DNA of 64,000 nt from Cunninghamia lanceolata (taxonomy: Eukaryota; Streptophyta; Pinopsida; Cupressales; Cupressaceae). The notes beneath the pieces are model-generated. The model made no database searches, was not told the origin of the DNA, and saw only the letters and a list, made by a program, of their open reading frames with translations. The stretch spans positions 310,001 through 374,000 of the forward strand of contig BSBN01001361.1 in NCBI GenBank assembly GCA_027924645.1. The letters are read 5' to 3'. Every line of letters starts with the position of its first letter. Positions within the stretch are counted from its first letter, which is position 1. Both the position numbers and the translations under genes were made by a program. Positions 51,019 through 63,777 of the stretch are shown piece by piece.

Positions 51019-52004
51019 CAATTGTTTGGCCTAAATTGTCGAATGTGTTTGCACTCGTTCTCAAAAAGCATGAGGTTTCTAGGTATTACGCATGTGGCAG
51101 TAGTGACAGAGAAAATCATTCACAATTTTACCATCATGGATATTGATGGGAGTGGGGTTTCTCAAGGTTCTCTTGGCTATTAATGTCACTTCTAGATGTG
51201 GTTTAACTAGCTCTAATTATACAGAGCTATCACATCTCTAAGAGAAGTACAAAACCCAATGTATAAGACCATGTATCTCTACATCTCGAACATTTCAAAT
51301 GATCAGCCATTGGATGGATGGCTATCTTTTCTTATTAGGAATACTGTAATCACACGGAGATTGGTTCGTAAGCGTAGCAAATTGTGGATTTTTTTAACGT
51401 GGGGTATGAGATTAGGAAGGGATGCAACCAAGAGACTAATAAGGGAGATAGAGAGAATAATGTTTAAAAGATGAAAGATGCTGGCATGGTTGAGGAATCA
51501 ACTCAATTGTTTGGCCACTCATTTTCCCTTAAATTGTCGAATGCGTTTGCACTCGTTCTCAAAAAGCATGAGGTTTCTAGGTATTACGTATGTGGCAGTA
51601 GTGGTAGAGAAAATCATTCGCAATTTTACCATCATGGATATTGATGGGAGTGAGGTTTCTCAAGGTTCTCTTGGCTAATAATGTTGCTTCTAGATGTTGT
51701 TTAACTAGCTCTAATTATACAGAGTTATCACATCTCTAAGAGAAGTACAAAACCCAAGGTATAAGACCATGTATCTCTACGTCTTGAACATTTCAAATGA
51801 TCAGCTATTGGATGGATGGCTGTCTTTTAGTATTAGGAATATTGTAATCACATGGAGATTGGTTCGTAAGTGTAGAAAATTGTGGAATTTTTTAACGTGG
51901 GGTATGAGATTAGGAAGGGACGCAACCAAGAGAGTAATAAGGGAGATAGAGAGAATAATTTTTAAAAGATGAAAGATGCTGGCATGGTTGAGGAATCAAC
52001 TCAA
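51019..52004 (+). repeat. Internal tandem duplication, copy 5
   Basis: Subrepeats 51019-51503 and 51504-52004. It has A at 51188, the third allele at a site that is G in copies 1, 2, 4 and 6 and C in copy 3. Confidence 0.85.
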
Positions 52005-53332
52005 CAATAGTTGACCCATTTGCATGTAAGTTCTGACAACCATTTCTAAAAAGAAACTACACCATGATTATCTTGCAAAATAATGCATGCTATAAGACAG
52101 TACTTGGATATCACATTAATCTCACACACTCAAGGTCCGCAGTTCAAAAATGGGATCAGACAAATCATATGACCTACTTTTGATGCTAGAGGGACTCGTA
52201 TTTACAATTTATTTTAAGTATCTATTTGTTTACGAGGATTAATAGGAGGCTGCAACCTTCTCAATCCTGAGTCATAATATCATTTTTGACAAACAGTTCT
52301 CATGCCTTTTTAGTGCATCCACAATTTATATACATATTTTATGCTCATAGGTCGCAATAGAGAATGTGGTTTCTGGAAATATGCTTGCATGTTTCATTTG
52401 TTTGAAAATTTCATACAAACATTCGACAAATCTATTTTATAGATATCCTACAAACATTGCTTCATTTTCTGGGTCAACTCAAATTTGTATTAGAAATCCA
52501 CGTCTCTATTTTTTCTACCAGACCCTCCAGACAGCTGAGGTGGTGGAATTTTTCTTTGACTGATATAAATGGTTCAGGTTTTAGCCGAACAACTCTTCGA
52601 TTTTTATCCTAGGAGACAAGTTATTTAGTGGACATTAAATATTTATCTATAACCTTTCAAAATAAGTTGTGCAATGTTCAATACCTTTGTTTCGTTTAGT
52701 TTGACATCATTTTAATTTATAGAGATGACCCATTCATGAGTAAGATCAAGAAATAGTAAGGGGTTTGGCAATAAATGGGTATTACTAATTCAAACCTCTT
52801 ACGACCTTGACACGGGGCGAGATTGAATTACTAACGGATGCATGTCTTACTCTTACTGTGAGTGTTAGCTTTAGGCTCGTCAAGTAATCTTTAAGGTGTC
52901 CTCCTTATTTTATTCATTATGCACTCACTGCATGATCCTCCTATCTCCCATGCAAATGCCTAAGATTCATCCTAAATTAAAAAACGTTTAACTACGTATT
53001 TATGCACTAGAGAAAATTTTCATGGCGATTTTTCATCAATTGGCATTTTTTTGACCTTCAAGGGGTTCAAAATGGTGAATATCACTAATTTTGGAAGCAT
53101 ATTATTTCACGCAAATTTGATTGCATTTTTGTGCACGTAGCTTCAGATCACCCACAAATCGATATTTTGATATTCGACAATAGCACTGTATTTCCATACT
53201 GTTTATTCCGATTTGGTGTTGATATATAGAGGAAACTTTTAATTCAGGTCCGATCACTTGTCAGGTGAATTTTCATTTTTCAAATTTACGTTTCAATCAC
53301 CTACCTGTTTAAATTAAGTACGAGTAAATGGT

Positions 53333-54336
53333 GGTGTGATTGCTTTATGGCTTCATGGATCTAAGAGTGAGCATCCAAGTGCGCTCCACACACAGAATGA
53401 GCATCTGCAACCTATTTCCAGTCGTGGAGTTCAGCCACATGAAGCTGAGCATCCAAGTCGAAAGGTTGTGCCCCAAAGGTAGTGATAGCTTTGTAGAGAT
53501 TCAAAGTGGTGGCTTTGTATGAACAATGGTAGAAACAAGCTAGTTGGTGTTGATAAATGTGGAGAAAATGGGAAGTACGAATGATGGAATTATTCCATCA
53601 GGCTACCCATCATGTCTAATGCATGGGATGCGATTTTGAATTCCAAACACATTGAATAGAGGTTGACGTGGCCTTGTGATTAAGCAGTAACACGTTTAGA
53701 AAAAATGAGCCTTCATGGCCTTGGGTTTGGCAAGTTGTCATTCAATATGAGACCATATTGAAAAGCGGTTTGAAAGGACAATGTTTGACAAAGGCTTCAG
53801 TGACACGGAATAATAGCTATCAAAGGAAAACAGATTGAGATGAGAACACGGATCGATCCGAACACTTGAGTACCCTATCAGACCCTTCTAGGAGATTACT
53901 CCATGTGTACCATGTTGTATGATCTTGGCTGCATTTCATATTGTGATGAAAAAAATCCTTTATTGTGTATAAAAAATCAAGCCTCTCTTTCGCTAGCTTT
54001 CCATCGCATAGGCAATGCTCCACAATTATCACAGGCTATTTCAATCATATTAAAGTCTCTGGAAAAAACTCAAGTGGCGGCAGAAATTGAATTTGCACTC
54101 CATTTCCAAAGAGTAGATCTCTCAACAACATCATTCAAGGCATAAACTTTAATAACTCCAGAGGAATTATTATTAATTTTGAAAAGAGTCCATAATGCCT
54201 GATTAACAAGGTCACATTCTTGGTCAGCTAAGTGTTGATGCCACATAGGAAAGATGAAGGTGACAATACCACTCCGACCTGTTTCATAGATGCTACATGA
54301 AAAATGACTTCAAGGCCCAATAATACAGTAAGCTGC
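53333..54336 (-). pseudogene. Broken LINE-type endonuclease remnant, copy 5
   Basis: Same disabling changes as copy 1, plus a private G-to-T near 54148 that changes the valine-tyrosine region of the former VYALND motif. Confidence 0.7.
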
Positions 54337-54565
54337 AAAAAAAAAGCAAAAAACAGGTAAATTTTAACCTCTTGTAAATAGAGAATATTCAAACATAAAA
54401 AGTGACCTCGAGCATCTTGAATGCAATACTTTCATGGGAAGTCCGTCAAACCTCGAACATTCTAGGAGACACAATTCATAAACCCATGAATCCTCACAAA
54501 AGTCATCTACGGTTTTACTCGTGTAAAGCAACATTCATTAAAATAATCGACACCTTAACCACGTT

Positions 54566-54749
54566 GATTTTAAACGTGACCTGGTTTTCGGAAATTTTAT
54601 TCAACCAGAAGAAGCACCGCGTTTGGCTTTAAGTAATGCAGCCGAATCTGTAAATGCCGCATTTACAGAGTCGGCTGCATTACTCAACGCCAGACGCGGT
54701 GTTTTTCTGGCTGAATAAAATTTCCGAAAACCAGGTCACGTTTAAAATC
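54566..54749. repeat. Long foldback upstream of PR-1, copy 5 (A-type)
   Basis: Arms 54566-54657 and 54659-54749, A-type pairing as in copies 1 and 3. Confidence 0.9.
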
Positions 54750-54814
54750 ACAGAACTTGTGAGCAAAGCGACGCTCTCACAAAGAAGTCAGAAATCTCTA
54801 ATTTACCTTAAACC

Positions 54815-54846
54815 TATAATTTTATCATTTTGTGCCTGTATTTAAG
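54815..54846 (+). promoter_or_regulatory. TATA-like core promoter of PR-1, copy 5
   Basis: Both TATA-like words are unchanged from copy 1. Confidence 0.4.
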
Positions 54847-55000
54847 AAGACAGTCGTTGCAGAGCATTGTCATAACTCAATCTTATCGATTGTTAGTCTT
54901 GATAGAATTACATCTCAATCTCACTTAAAAATCAATTATCTGTTGTTATCAATTGTTAGCAGTTGTAAAACTTGTGAGATTACAAGTTATAGTGTGAAGG

Positions 55001-55498
55001 ATGAGTCCATTTTTCCAGCTAGTCCTGCTCCTGTTGGTGCCGGTGGTGGGGTTATTAAGCCGTGTAGAGGGCTTGACCAACTCGGAGGCCGTTGCTGAAT
55101 TCCTTGATCCGCAGAACGAGGCCAGAAAAGCCGTTGGAGCTCCCCCGCTTATATGGAACAGGACGGTTGCCGCTTATGCATACAATTATGCGACAGTGAG
55201 AAGAAATGACTGCTTACTTCAACATTCGCAAGGATCGCCCTACGGTGAAAATATATTCTGGGGCAGCGGCCCACATTGGACACGTCGACAGGCAGTGGAT
55301 GCTTGGATTGCTCAAGAGAAGTGGTATGTCCATGACAGTAACACTTGCACAGGCCCAGACTGCACACACTATACTCAGATTGTGTGGGCGACAACCACAA
55401 GTGTTGGGTGTTCTCTTATAAAATGTAAGAACAGGGATACATGGGTCATATGCAGCTACGACCCCCCGGGCAACTATGTTGGCGATAGGCCCTATTGA
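55001..55498 (+). CDS. PR1: Pathogenesis-related protein 1, copy 5, Asn27 form
   Basis: Intact 165-codon gene with the Asn27 protein of copies 1 and 3. Although copy 5 has the most private substitutions in the array, none falls in this gene. That is compatible with purifying selection or conversion on the gene, but the numbers are too small to test. Confidence 0.95.
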   Translation: MSPFFQLVLLLLVPVVGLLSRVEGLTNSEAVAEFLDPQNEARKAVGAPPLIWNRTVAAYAYNYATVRRNDCLLQHSQGSPYGENIFWGSGPHWTRRQAVDAWIAQEKWYVHDSNTCTGPDCTHYTQIVWATTTSVGCSLIKCKNRDTWVICSYDPPGNYVGDRPY

Positions 55499-56346
55499 TG
55501 GGCTCAGTATAGCCAGCATATATTTTGCAGTTGAGAAGTGGCAAATATTATTCTTTGTTTTAGTATAGTAATAGAAAAACGGTGCTGTCATTAGCCATCT
55601 TTGTTGGTGACAAAGCGATGGTATTCATAGCACATTGAAGTCTCATTGGGTTTATCTTTGTATGTCAGTAAACCAAATTTGAGTCCAAACTTAGATTTCC
55701 ACTACGATTGAATCATGGTACCAGGCCTGCAATTTGAGAGACGGTCGTCGCATATTTATTTGAGTTTTGTAAGTTAACGGTTGAAAAATTAAACTGAATG
55801 CAGACTTCGTTAGGCTGAGATTTCCCTAACCAAATTCAACTTCTTAACTCTGCATTTGGCTTAATTCTTTTAAATAAATGGCAACTTTAACTGGAATTAT
55901 AATAATCTTTTAACTGGAATTATTATTCTTTTAAATTGCAGTGACTTCGAAAATGTCAATCTCTTCACTTCTTGAGGAAACACTTTTTCTGAACTCTTTC
56001 TAAAGAAAACTTGACGCTACAAATTTCCCTAAACCGTAAGTCGAAAAGCAGTTATGAGACGTAGCAGTCATGAAATTTTGTTTAAGAAAAGCTTCTTTCA
56101 TTAAAAACAAAATTGATTTTAAAGAAGTATATGATCACATTCAATAACCTTTTGTTTGGAGTAACAATCAGAGTTTGCTCATCCGGTTTAGTCTAATGAG
56201 CAGAGTTTAATAGTTCAACCTCTTTAAAAATACTAGTTAAATATAGCTATAAAAAATTGTGGGTATCTCCTTTTAGACTATTATTCAATCTACAGGCTCT
56301 AATTCTTAATTAAGGATTATTCTTTGTAAAAATTTTAAACTCTGAG

Positions 56347-56776
56347 TTATTGAATGGTGTATTTACAGACTACACTTTTTCTTCCCTTTTTGAGAGAGAC
56401 AAATGCAGTGTTTAAAGCCATTAAGCGTTGACTTGTTTTATTCCCTCGACTTTTGTTTAGGCATTTAGTTATAAAAAATGATGGAGTGCCCAGAGCCCGT
56501 GGGGGGCCTGGAGCCATGTCCAGAGCATGGTGACGTTGAAAGTGAACTACGTTAAACACCTCTTTAGCCTTGTCCGCAAGGCCTTCGGGAAGTTGAAAGA
56601 GATGGCCATTAAGAGGTCGGTCGAATGCATTAGCACAATCCACCCTAAGACCCCTCTGAAGGCCCGTGTAAACACATGCAGCATGATATGAAGATTGCAA
56701 AAGATGATGTTTGGAGATACCCTCAATAGGCACTACGCCTTCCTAATAATCGTATACTGCCAACGTTGTGCGCCAT
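56347..56776 (-). pseudogene. Coding-like, frame-broken stretch of unknown identity, copy 5
   Basis: As copy 1, but residue 66 of the 128-codon frame is Gln rather than Pro, an amino-acid change consistent with lack of constraint. Confidence 0.35.
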
Positions 56777-59700
56777 CTTCCTGCATAGAAGAAAGAAGGA
56801 TGAACCAGGCCAAAACTAATCGCATGGCTGTATTCGTGATCCTGAGATAGATCAAATATTGTTTAGGTTTATTTTTGCATATCCCATAAGGGACAGATAA
56901 ATTGTAGATTGAGTTTGAACTTTGAGATGTATTAGGTCAACATTATTCAAAATTCAAGTACACAAAAAAATAACATTTATATGTTAATCATTACATTTAG
57001 ACAAACATGTCAAAGTGGGTAAAAACAAAATATAAAAGTGTCAAATATACACTTTTAACAATTACACTCACAAACCCTGTGTTTTAAAATATTAATCAGT
57101 TGACAAAAATAAGTAATTGAACAATTGCATAGGTGAAAGGTATGTTTGTTGTGGAAAACAATAAGCTTGATCAAACTTTATTTGGAAGTAGTTATTACTA
57201 GAACATGTACCATGCACCAGCAACAAATTACATGTTAAATAATATGTTAGAGATTACAAAACAATGATTTAATTGCAAGATATGTTATTTTATCTGCCAG
57301 TTTTATTTATATAGAATAAAATCTATAAATAGGTGCATTAGAATAAAAAAATAATAATCGTTGGATTTTTTTTTAGTTCAATTTTTTTCTATAAGTTATA
57401 TGCAAAATGATCACAAATAAAAGTGGATATCTATTATTTAATTTGCAACTAATATAAGATATGCATGGTAAATACGGTTTTTCAATATCATGTCCTGATG
57501 GATTTTCTAGGATCCATGTTTGGATTGTATATATTTTCTCATTGATTTGTAAAAGTTGAAGTATATACATTAGAGAAGTGATCGATATTTGTAGCGAACC
57601 TTTCATTTTTCCTTATTACTGTATTCTAGAAGTCGATATTTTAGATTTTTGATGTTTATATGTTTGCCCGCCATCCTTACTCGTATGGACGTGTTGTGTT
57701 GCACTTGGGTCTTTCTTGTTTAATCTCTTCTTCACCCAACACATTTGTAGTTGTGTGGCAATGTTGTGAATTCTATTAAGGTTCAAAGAGTAAAAAATCA
57801 TAGAGTATCCACTTAGTCATCTCGATTGGATTGTATCTAGTTTAGCTCTAGTTGGAATTCTAGTTGCACTTGGTTGTTAGTCATACTTCAGTTGCACATT
57901 TGATAAGAAATCAATTATACATATAGTGGAAATACAATCATTATCCTATTGTGGTGATGTAACATAGATGCTGAAAAACACAATAGGACATTTTTCGAAA
58001 GCATGATACTAATATTGAAAATTGAGTACTATAACTTTATGGTAAGGCTCTATAGTATAAGCTTAGAAGTAAACTCTTTCACAAATGAAATGCCATAGAT
58101 ATACTAGTTTATGGCAACTTTTCCATGTAAGTCTCTAGTAGTTTGTAACTTATAAGCAAATTTTACAAAGGAATAAATTCAAAAAATGTACTTATAGATT
58201 AAAAACCTATGGAATAGAAATATACAAATATCAGGGAAGAAAGGCTAGCAATGTATTTAAAAGATGAATGAATAAGTTACTTGTGTTGTAACTTATGGTA
58301 GGTGGTGATTTGATGGGTGCACCAGGCCCTTATAATAGAAGGTAGTTCAAAAATAATAGATTGGAAAAGTGACCAAAGAAAAAATATATATATCTAAATT
58401 ATTTGATAATTGATTTGTGCCTTGACCGTGTAATTAATATTTATAGTAAGTAAACAAACATAAAGTCCAATACAGATGTTACAATACTCGAAGAAAATAT
58501 AATTATAGAGATTTGCAACTAAAGTAGGAATCAACTTAAAATAAAATTATTATTTAAGATGTGAAGTTCAAAGTGAACTTATCTAATACATAATTTTTTT
58601 TTAAAAAGAGACAAATAAGAAAATTGACAGGTAAATTTGGAAATGTTTTATTTAGTCTTAAAATTCTTGGTAAATTTTAGCTTTGGACCATTCATGATGG
58701 TGGGTTGGAGCCTAGACACTGGCATACTTTAATCACTATAAAGGTTAATGGTAGTGGGATAAGGACTGACTGAATTACAATAAAAAAAAGGACAATTTAA
58801 ATAAAAATATATTATATATTTATTACATATTTAAAGCACTTAAATTTATTCGTATTTACTGAAAATAGTATTTTAAAGAAATTATTTATAAGGTGTTCTT
58901 TTTATGAGAAAATGTTTTGTAATTAAAAAAATTACAAAATGTATTTTTCACTTGTAATATAGATTACATACATTTTTCTATAAAATTTAAAATTAAGAAT
59001 TCGTGTTCATTTTTTTAATAATTGACTATATCCCCACAAAAATGGAATTGTATAGAATGGGCCAATTCAATTAAAATTGAGAAATCATAAATCAAAATGA
59101 TTTAAAGAGAAAAAATACTTTACATCTATGGAAAATAACACAAGTATTCTAATGACATAAAGACAAAAAGAATATATTAAAACAACAATTAATTAGAAAG
59201 CAGGTTTTTCTAGCCTTAAGAAGACTCATGTCACATTGATTGGACAAAAAATCAAGAAAATCCTAATGGATTAAAAATAGACAATCAACAAGAGAGGAGG
59301 AACCCTCCAAACCCCATAGATAAGACATAAGGAGTTGTTCCCTTAAAGATTGTACATGGTCTAAGTATCGAAAGTAATGATTAGGTTTATGTTAGAAAAC
59401 TAGACCAACATGAAAACCATTTGAAAATACAAATAATTTAAGTTAGCTATGAGCGAATAAATAGGAAGAACGCCACAAGAACCTCCATACCATCAAGAAG
59501 CACACCAATAGGTGATATCACATAGTTTTCATTTGTTCTCTTATGCTTTCTAGCTTTCTATCTTCTCATTATTTTGTATCATATTGAGATAATACAGTAC
59601 AGCTGTCATCACCTTCATAACACTCTTGTTATCACCCTCTCAAATTATTTGAGGAGGGCTTGCATACATTTGTTGTATTGGAACCAATAGAAAGAGAGGA

Positions 59701-59816
59701 ACAATACTTGCACAAACTATGACCAGTAATAAGCTGAAAATTTGTATACTTGCATCTCATAAATGAGACAAACAATTTAGGGGTTTCAAATTGAAACACA
59801 GTAAATTCTCATCAAA

Positions 59817-60646
59817 TCACTCACGCAATGAACAAGACACCTGAATTCAGAAAGAAGAACCCCTGATTGTATTAGAAACTTAAAGGAATCTCTGCATAAC
59901 AATAATGAATCTGCTAAAAAAATGAACCACTGCTGCTGAAAACTGTAAAAATGGCTGAGTTACAAGACAATCTCCTTCTCTGCAATATGCAAAGGCAAAA
60001 AGCCAAGAACTAAGGAAAAGAAAAATCATAAGCTTTCTTATTATATAATACAAAATTGTCCCCAAAAAGTGAATGGGCAGTCAACTCTAGCTCAACTAAA
60101 CTCAAAAATATGCATGAATGAGTTTGAAAAGGTAAGTCCAAGTTGATGGGTGAGCACAAGTGAAAAGCCTAAAATTTAGGCCCCAAAACTCCTCCAAGAT
60201 GAGCAAAAATAGCTTGGAACTCCAAGTCTCAAAGTCCTTGACCAAGAAACTACCAAAAATAGTCATGTCAAAAATAGAACTCCAAATATCTCTCCCTGCA
60301 TGACCCTGCACTTCAATTCGGCACCCCTCCTATTTTTGTGTACCTCGAAAGACTTCTGATCAGGTCCGTAATGGTATTTTTGGGAAAATATCAAATTTTT
60401 TTTTTTTTATTCGATATTTTGTACATCTTAGTAAATTGCATTTTCAGAGGCCTTCGGAGCGAAATCAGGAAAATCCACCTCGAGGCAATAGTTGGCATTA
60501 GCCGTAGCAACCTGCAACTTGAACTACACAATTGGTTTATCTTTCTAACGAGTTGGAAAACTTTGAATTCTGATAAAGCGGCGAGGAGTTATGACCATGC
60601 CAAAAGTTTTTTTTTTTTGGACTTATGGTCTTTAGGTACCTGTATC
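59817..60646 (-). mobile_element. Possible LTR-like retroelement remnant, copy 6
   Basis: Equivalent of 950-1780, with A3T13 and T12 as in copies 2-4. No domain recognised. Confidence 0.25.
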
Positions 60647-62791
60647 TGCATAGTGAACAAACATGTTAGATAAAATGTAGAGGCCGAAGCCTCTCTATTC
60701 TGATCTGATGTTCTCTTCCTTGCTACTTCATTTGAAGTCACTTGCTTCATAAAAGCATTAGAAAACAACTCTTACAGCCCACCCTAATTGGACTACCAAG
60801 CACATTTTTGTAACAGTTAAAATGAGAACTAAATTAAAAAAAATGAAAATGTTGTATAGCTAGGGCTTGACTATTGATAACCTAATGATATTCATGAATA
60901 CAGCTACTAGACCTAAAATTAAGTAGATAAGAAATGCTAGGTTGCACATACACCCAATATATGAGACACGGTTGTATTACTAAAGATGAGTCCTCTTACA
61001 TATGTCTACTTCATATGCAATCTAGATCTACACATGTCTAACCCTCTATATGTTTTATCAAACATCAACTGTTAGATAATTTAGCATGAGTTATAACAAT
61101 GAGTTATAAATGCGGACACGATTTGTAGGTGCGTAAACCTTTGAATATCAAATTTGCGTTTGATCTCACTTAATATAATTAGAAAAAATAATAGAATTTG
61201 ATTCTACACATAAGAAAGGTTAGAAATAACTAGTTAATTTGAAATGAAAAGATTTTAATAGTGATTTAAGTGTGGTCATGGATGCACAAGTAATAGAAAG
61301 TTAGTGCCTTGATTATTTCAACAACTTGGTTAAACCTTAGGCATCATATACAAATGCATGTGCAAGACAAAATCTAAGAACTAGAGATGCATTCATAAAC
61401 CATAAGTTGGACTTTATGATTAGCCAGAGGTATTTCTTTATGTAACAAGAAGCATACATAATAATGTATACTTTAATAATCTATAATTCAACAAGATGGA
61501 CCCATATATTGTCATATCCCATTTTTAATCATCTATTTTAGACATATTACTATGATTGATTAGTTTCTCAGGGTGAGCAAAAAAATATTTTAAATGATGT
61601 GCAATGTTTTTAAAATGAATTGTTTTAGAATCATTATTCACTATCTCAAATTATTTGAATTATTAGACTAACCACCATCATACTATTCCTAGGTGGATGT
61701 AGGATATAGTTTCCCTCTAACAAGTTGAGGGAGAGTATCATTCGAGAGAGGATGATAGATGGCAACGGTAAGGCAGATGAACTAAACAAGAGAACTCTCA
61801 CACATGATGTTTTTTTGCAGTAGAATAATTGGTAATGTTACGTCAATTGTTGGCAGAATCATTATTCAACATATTTCTGCATTAGTCATGTGTCGTCAAG
61901 GTTGTTTGACATCCTTCTAGATAAGCTGTGCACTGTCGGTATTAGTTAACACGTTTTTCCGCATTTGTTCGTTATGTAGTAAAGTGGCTTGATTCTTAGT
62001 AGAGTTGAGATCTCTGTCTTTGTAGTCATTTAAGCTATAGCACGTGATATATTGTGTTATTAAGTCTATAATTACATCACGTTCATCTTGGTCCCCTTGG
62101 ATAGGTGAAGTTGTCTTGAATATTATATTTTATCAAAATGGTAAGGATGATAAATATTAATACTGTCGCTATAGCAAGTTTGAGGGGACTATTGCATCTC
62201 ACTTCTCATTAATGCATGAGTAAGTGGAAGAGTTTATGTTAAAAAATGGAAAAATCAATTATTAAGTAATGAAGCATAGAGGAGTAAAACTACAGTTGGG
62301 ACAACCATAGTGGCTAACCACTACCTATTTCTTGGAGGAAATTACTCCCCTTTTCCAATAGATCTAGGAGTGGAGTTGAAGGAGTTTAATGAAATGAGAT
62401 TTGCTGGCAATGAGGAGAAATGGTGGACTCATTAGGGGGCATTTTTCTGTCTAATCCAGCATAGTGGAGTATTGGAAATAGAGTTAAATTAGGCATTGAA
62501 TGAGAATGGAGGAGTCTTCCTTTGCTGGCACACCCCTAGGAGGAAGTGGCATCTTATTAGACATATGATTCTCTCCAAATAGGAGATAGAGCTAGCGAGC
62601 ATCAGAAGGAACTCTGCTGTAATAGTTACAGTCATGCCAACACATTTTTAGCATCATTTGCCCATAATTACTCAAACTTACTGTCTCATAACAGCAATTC
62701 AAGTTTTTGGAAAGGAGCACCACTAACAATTTACGACGTCTCCGTTAGGTCACGTCACTTGCAAAAAATTTGGAATAATGTGTCAAAATAT

Positions 62792-63777
62792 CAATTGTTT
62801 GGCCTAAATTGTCGAATGTGTTTGCACTCGTTCTCAAAAAGCATGAGGTTTCTAGGTATTACGCATGTGGCAGTAGTGACAGAGAAAATCATTCACAATT
62901 TTACCATCATGGATATTGATGGGAGTGGGGTTTCTCAAGGTTCTCTTGGCTATTAATGTCGCTTCTAGATGTGGTTTAACTAGCTCTAATTATACAGAGC
63001 TATCACATCTCTAAGAGAAGTACAAAACCCAATGTATAAGACCATGTATCTCTACATCTCGAACATTTCAAATGATCAGCCATTGGATGGATGGCTATCT
63101 TTTCTTATTAGGAATACTGTAATCACACGGAGATTGGTTCGTAAGCGTAGCAAATTGTGGATTTTTTTAACGTGGGGTATGAGATTAGGAAGGGATGCAA
63201 CCAAGAGACTAATAAGGGAGATAGAGAGAATAATGTTTAAAAGATGAAAGATGCTGGCATGGTTGAGGAATCAACTCAATTGTTTGGCCACTCATTTTCC
63301 CTTAAATTGTCGAATGCGTTTGCACTCGTTCTCAAAAAGCATGAGATTTCTAGGTATTACGTATGTGGCAGTAGTGGTAGAGAAAATCATTCGCAATTTT
63401 ACCATCATGGATATTGATGGGAGTGAGGTTTCTCAAGGTTCTCTTGGCTAATAATGTTGCTTCTAGATGTTGTTTAACTAGCTCTAATTATACAGAGTTA
63501 TCACATCTCTAAGAGAAGTACAAAACCCAAGGTATAAGACCATGTATCTCTACGTCTTGAACATTTCAAATGATCAGCTATTGGATGGATGGCTGTCTTT
63601 TAGTATTAGGAATATTGTAATCACATGGAGATTGGTTCGTAAGTGTAGAAAATTGTGGAATTTTTTAACGTGGGGTATGAGATTAGGAAGGGACGCAACC
63701 AAGAGAGTAATAAGGGAGATAGAGAGAATAATTTTTAAAAGATGAAAGATGCTGGCATGGTTGAGGAATCAACTCAA
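62792..63777 (+). repeat. Internal tandem duplication, copy 6
   Basis: Subrepeats 62792-63276 and 63277-63777. It has A at 63346, otherwise seen only in copy 4. This is the last complete element before the window ends. Confidence 0.85.

Larger units (their letters stand above)
47096..58867. repeat. Tandem array unit, copy 5 (11772 bp)
   Basis: A-type in the promoter block and the most diverged copy by scattered private changes: 47448, near 47551, 47934, two near 48243 and 48292, near 50494, 51188, near 52478, near 54148, near 54402, near 56267 and near 56537. Its T12 run after A3 (other copies T13) makes it the shortest unit. Private changes are spread over the unit rather than clustered as in copy 1. 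Gene-free blocks: 47096-48044, 48874-51018, 52005-53332, 55499-56346 and 56777-58867. Confidence 0.97.
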
